A stretch of 48,710 nucleotides of DNA from Candidatus Aminicenantota bacterium (lineage in GTDB: Bacteria; Acidobacteriota; Aminicenantia; Aminicenantales; Aminicenantaceae): contig JACUUK010000003.1 of NCBI GenBank assembly GCA_014859315.1, forward strand, positions 1 through 48,710, read 5' to 3'. Positions 45,468 through 48,710 of the stretch are shown here, in pieces. How positions within the stretch are numbered: position 1 is the first letter of the stretch; every line of letters begins with the position of its first letter. The position numbers were made by a program, and so were the translations under genes. Below the pieces are notes generated by a model, which saw only the letters and a list, made by a program, of their open reading frames with translations, made no database searches and was not told where the DNA came from.

Positions 45468-45958
45468 GGGAAATATCTCCTTACGCTGGCATCCCTATCC
45501 AATGCAGTAAAGATAAGACGCATGTTTTTGTTTTCCACCCCTTGTTCATCTAATAATTCCTGAGATTCCTGAAAAGGGTTGCTATTCTGTAAGAGAAGAA
45601 GTTCTGACTGGCTCAGTTCCTTTTTTTGGAGTGGGGAGAGCAGAATGAATGAAGTGAGAAACATTGTTACTATGAGCATTGAAATGGGAATGGCTTTTAT
45701 GCTCCAATGCTTCCACAAAAGCCAAGGGGCATTCATTTTTTGTTCCTTGATTTTTGTATGGAGGCGGCCCCAAAAATAAGGTAAAGGTTCAGGGAAACTA
45801 GTTTCTCTTAAAGTCTCGAGAATAGAAGCGTATTCTTTTTGTTTTTTTTCACAAGAAGAACACTCTTCAAGATGTTTATCGAGGTCATTTTTTTCTTTAG
45901 GATTCAAACCTCCATCAAAGAATTGAAGGAGAAGCCTTTCAGCTTTTCTGCATTTCAT
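45464..45958 (-). CDS. Anti-sigma factor, zinc-finger (zf-HC2) type, single TM
   Basis: C-x(n)-HLEECSSC; TM IPISMLIVTMFLTSFILL; 4-bp overlap with sigma gene. Confidence 0.88.
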   Translation of the reverse strand: MKCRKAERLLLQFFDGGLNPKEKNDLDKHLEECSSCEKKQKEYASILETLRETSFPEPLPYFWGRLHTKIKEQKMNAPWLLWKHWSIKAIPISMLIVTMFLTSFILLSPLQKKELSQSELLLLQNSNPFQESQELLDEQGVENKNMRLIFTALDRDASVRRYFP

Positions 45959-46524
45959 AATTCTCCTCCTCTCAGGATGGTCAATGATGCTATTTTTTTT
46001 CTAAGCATTTTCCGCGCCCTGTGGAGACGAGAGTCCACAGTCCCAGGAGAGATGTTTAGAATGTCTACAATCTCTCCATAAGAAAATCCTTGGATATCTC
46101 TTAAAGAGAGAATGATTTTGTATTTTCCCGGAAGAGTTTGCAGAGCTTTATGAACCAATTTTTTTCGTTCGTTTTCTATTTGTCTTTTTTCTCTTAGGAT
46201 CATTTCATCTTCTTCATTGGAAGCAATGGCCTGAGTATCTTCGAGTGAAATGAGTTTTATTTTTTTTGTTTTCCTAAAATAATCTTTAACATGGTTCACG
46301 GTAATCTGGTAGAGCCAGGTTCCAAGGCTTGATTTGAATTTGAATTTGCGGAGAGCCATATACGCCTTTAGGAACACTTCTTGGGCTATATCATCTGCAT
46401 TCGTGCGATCTTGTGTAATACTGAACGCCAATTGAAACACCTTCCTTTGATATTTTTTGACGAGAGCCTCAAACGCCTCGTCATTGCCTTGCTGGCTTAA
46501 CCGAATAAGCTCTTTCTCTTCCAT
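45955..46524 (-). CDS. ECF RNA polymerase sigma factor
   Basis: Region 2 (DIAQEVFLKAYMALRKFKFKSSLGTWLYQITVNHVKDYFRK), region 4 (LRDIQGFSYGEIVDILNISPGTVDSRLHRARKMLRKKI). Confidence 0.96.
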   Translation of the reverse strand: MEEKELIRLSQQGNDEAFEALVKKYQRKVFQLAFSITQDRTNADDIAQEVFLKAYMALRKFKFKSSLGTWLYQITVNHVKDYFRKTKKIKLISLEDTQAIASNEEDEMILREKRQIENERKKLVHKALQTLPGKYKIILSLRDIQGFSYGEIVDILNISPGTVDSRLHRARKMLRKKIASLTILRGGEL

Positions 46525-46557
46525 GTAACATCAATTCATCTCTCCTCCGAACATTAT

Positions 46558-46585
46558 TTAGACGGAGAAGAGAAAGGAATCTTCC
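46558..46585 (-). promoter_or_regulatory. Candidate ECF-type autoregulatory promoter of the sigma operon
   Basis: Minus strand: GGAAGAT (46579-46585) - 16 bp - TCTAA (46558-46562, within CGTCTAAAT). Confidence 0.5.
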
Positions 46586-46666
46586 ATTTAATTCTGTAAA
46601 CGCAAAGTTTGTCCATTCTGATTCATTTTAAGGGAAAATTCCTTTTCATTAAAGATATATTTCTTA

Positions 46667-47044
46667 TTAATCTCCTTTTTTTACGGCGGTCCATTCCACA
46701 ATCCGACCAGGGCCGAATTGGGCTTCACCCGTCATTTTCTCCCCATCTACTGTTCCTTTATAGGTAGTCGTCATTTCTCCTCTTGGGGTGCTTCGTGTTA
46801 CAGACCATTCAACTTTATTTTCTTTTACAGTCCCTTCCCCAGTAATCTCATCACCCCTTGGGCCTTTCATGGTGACTGCTAAGTCTTCTCCTTCCTGGAG
46901 GAAGTGAACTTTCCAGGTCATTTCGCCGCGTGGAGTCTCGATTGTGAGCTCCCAGTCGCCTGTTACATTGACTTCCTGGGCGTTTAAGGCAATAACCAGG
47001 CAAGCGAAAATCAAGATGAGTAAAGCGGTTCTTATGTTTCTCAT
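46667..47044 (-). CDS. Small secreted protein, predicted beta-rich, uncharacterised
   Basis: Signal peptide (IRTALLILIFACLVIALNAQ); repeated TPRGEM / GPRGDE / TPRGEM motifs; RBS GGAGG. Confidence 0.8.
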   Translation of the reverse strand: MRNIRTALLILIFACLVIALNAQEVNVTGDWELTIETPRGEMTWKVHFLQEGEDLAVTMKGPRGDEITGEGTVKENKVEWSVTRSTPRGEMTTTYKGTVDGEKMTGEAQFGPGRIVEWTAVKKGD

Positions 47045-47082
47045 GTGTGCCTCCTAAAATAAATTTATTTTTAATCATTTTT

Positions 47083-47111
47083 TTAGACGTCAATAATGAA
47101 TTTTTTCTTCC
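47083..47111 (-). promoter_or_regulatory. Candidate ECF-type promoter of the small secreted-protein gene
   Basis: Minus strand: GGAAGAA (47105-47111) - 17 bp - TCTAA (47083-47087, within CGTCTAAAA). Confidence 0.5.
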
Positions 47112-47184
47112 ATATTGCGTGGGTCGTGATAAGAAAATATTTTTTTTGATGTCTCAATACATGCTTTGCCCACACAATATGGAA
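47108..47184. repeat. 16-bp inverted repeat (1 mismatch), 45-bp spacer
   Basis: TTCCATATTGCGTGGG (47108-47123) / CCCACACAATATGGAA (47169-47184). Confidence 0.85.
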
Positions 47185-47238
47185 TAGAAACATTATGTGA
47201 TATTTTGGCCGTCTTTTACGTCTTCTATATAGACTGCA

Positions 47239-47985
47239 ATGAGCGCATCATCCAAAAAAAATCCTTTCACGGGAGCGGGCAGACGAGGGCATAGAAGGAG
47301 GCTTAGAGAAAAGTTTTTAAAAGGGGGTATTGAGGCGTTTTTGGACTACGAAATTATTGAACTGCTTCTAACGTTAGGGACGCCACGCCAGGATTGCAAG
47401 ACACAAGCAAAAGAGGCACTAAAAAGGTTTAAGACGCTTCGCGGAGTTTTAGAAGCAGAATTCAATGAGCTTCAAGAAATAAATGGAATCGGCCCCCACA
47501 ATGTCTTTGGCATCAAGTTTGTTCAGGAAGTCTCGCGACGGTTCTTGAAAGACAAAATGATAAGCCAGCCTTTATGCCATTCTTCCAAAGATGTTTTTGA
47601 TTACCTTTATCACGTGCTCAGGGATTCGAAAAAGGAGAAATTTAAGGTTCTTTTTTTGAATGCAAAAAACAGGATTCTTGAAGAAAGAACTCTTTTTGAA
47701 GGCACAGTAGATTCCAGTGTCGTTTATCCCAGAGAAATCATGGAAAAGGCCTTAAAGCATGGAGCTTCCTCTCTAATCTTTGTACACAATCACCCTTCTG
47801 GTGACCCGATGCCTTCTGAGAGTGACAAAGATATCACAAAGGAACTGATTTTTGCAGCACATATTATGCAGATAAAAGTATTGGATCACATCATAATCGG
47901 GAACAATTGCTATTTTAGCTTTGCAGATAAGGGGTTGATTGATGACTATGAGTCGATTTTTTATAATTTCAAGAAAGGGATATAA
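47239..47985 (+). CDS. radC: RadC-family JAMM/MPN+ protein
   Basis: HhH-like GIGPHNVFGIKF; VHNHPSGDPMPSESD metal motif. Confidence 0.95.
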   Translation: MSASSKKNPFTGAGRRGHRRRLREKFLKGGIEAFLDYEIIELLLTLGTPRQDCKTQAKEALKRFKTLRGVLEAEFNELQEINGIGPHNVFGIKFVQEVSRRFLKDKMISQPLCHSSKDVFDYLYHVLRDSKKEKFKVLFLNAKNRILEERTLFEGTVDSSVVYPREIMEKALKHGASSLIFVHNHPSGDPMPSESDKDITKELIFAAHIMQIKVLDHIIIGNNCYFSFADKGLIDDYESIFYNFKKGI

Positions 47986-48051
47986 GCCAATAAATTGATA
48001 TTGTTTGTAAAATATTACCATCGAGGGTAAACTTTCGCTAAGGAGGTTAAT

Positions 48052-48710
48052 ATGGACAGTGATAGAGAGATTGCACAAAGAGTGAAACCCAAGTCTATCT
48101 TAGAGATAGCAGAGAAAATAGGAATACCGCCGCAAAATCTTGAGATATATGGGAATAATAAAGCTAAGGTCATCCCTTCATGGATTCAAAGCAACAAGAA
48201 TTCAATAGGAAAGCTGATTATGGTGACAGCAATGAGCCCAACTCCAGCAGGAGAAGGAAAGACTACGACATCTATTGGCCTGGCCGATGCTCTGAACCGA
48301 ACAGGACGAAAAGCTGTAGCAGCTTTAAGAGAGCCATCACTTGGGCCAGTATTTGGAATGAAAGGCGGGGCAACAGGAGGAGGGTATGCTCAAATCGTCC
48401 CCAGTGAAGAAATAAACCTTCATTTTACAGGAGATATTCATGCTGTTACTTCTGCCCATAACCTTCTGGCTGCCATGGTGGACAATAGACTTCATTTTGA
48501 TGGAGCCTGCGGCCTCCTGGATTGCCGCCGTATATCATGGAAACGTGTGATTGATATGGATGACCGTATATTACGGGATGTTGTTGTGGGGATAGGCGGG
48601 CCGCTTCGTGGGATTGCTCGTGAAACTGGCTTTGATATAACTGCCGCCTCTGAAGTCATGGCGATTTTATGTTTGGCGACAGACATGAAAGATTTGAAGG
48701 AGAGATGCGG
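48052..48710 (+). CDS. fhs: Formate-tetrahydrofolate ligase, 5' part (runs off window end)
   Basis: Own translation: [26 protein letters not shown]...[84 protein letters not shown]. Confidence 0.95.
   Translation, partial: MDSDREIAQRVKPKSILEIAEKIGIPPQNLEIYGNNKAKVIPSWIQSNKNSIGKLIMVTAMSPTPAGEGKTTTSIGLADALNRTGRKAVAALREPSLGPVFGMKGGATGGGYAQIVPSEEINLHFTGDIHAVTSAHNLLAAMVDNRLHFDGACGLLDCRRISWKRVIDMDDRILRDVVVGIGGPLRGIARETGFDITAASEVMAILCLATDMKDLKERC

Noticed and set aside
48180-48407. 75-aa ORF in the supplied track
   Set aside because: Out-of-frame within fhs, which is the real coding frame.

Overview
This 48.7 kb window is gene-dense bacterial chromosome from a Gram-negative (diderm) organism. KDO and UDP/GDP-sugar genes, a TolC, outer-membrane barrels and a Proteobacteria-type YidC support the diderm call. 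My guess of an Acidobacteria/Aminicenantes-like lineage is inference only. Left part (+): accA-hisS-aspS and two tandem M16 peptidases. Centre (-): a long, tightly packed run rpmH-rnpA-yidD-yidC-jag-mnmE-mnmG-parA-parB-bactofilin-kdsB-kdsA-kdsD-kdsC-manB-uppP-manC. This is an origin-proximal type block with a perfect parS site but no dnaA next to rpmH. Right part: carD, a CBS/DUF21 protein, smpB, pdxA plus a divergent Hfq/Sm-like protein, plsY plus a GT2, then an ECF sigma / anti-sigma / Spy-like / MacA-MacB-TolC operon followed by a CBM9-like/DUF5916 outer-membrane protein, then radC and the 5' part of fhs. No CRISPR, prophage or complete IS was seen. The most interesting items are: (1) an in-frame TAA at codon 8 of an otherwise intact signal peptide of the DUF5916-type protein; (2) a ~220 bp MITE-like element with terminal inverted repeats between uppP and manC; (3) a shared ECF-type promoter motif (GGAAGA...CGTCTAA) before the ECF sigma gene and the neighbouring small secreted-protein gene; (4) parS read in two frames at the mnmG/parA overlap; (5) bactofilin translationally coupled to ParAB and to KDO synthesis; (6) an Hfq-like protein overlapping pdxA; (7) heptameric GTAANNN tandem repeats in two intergenic regions.
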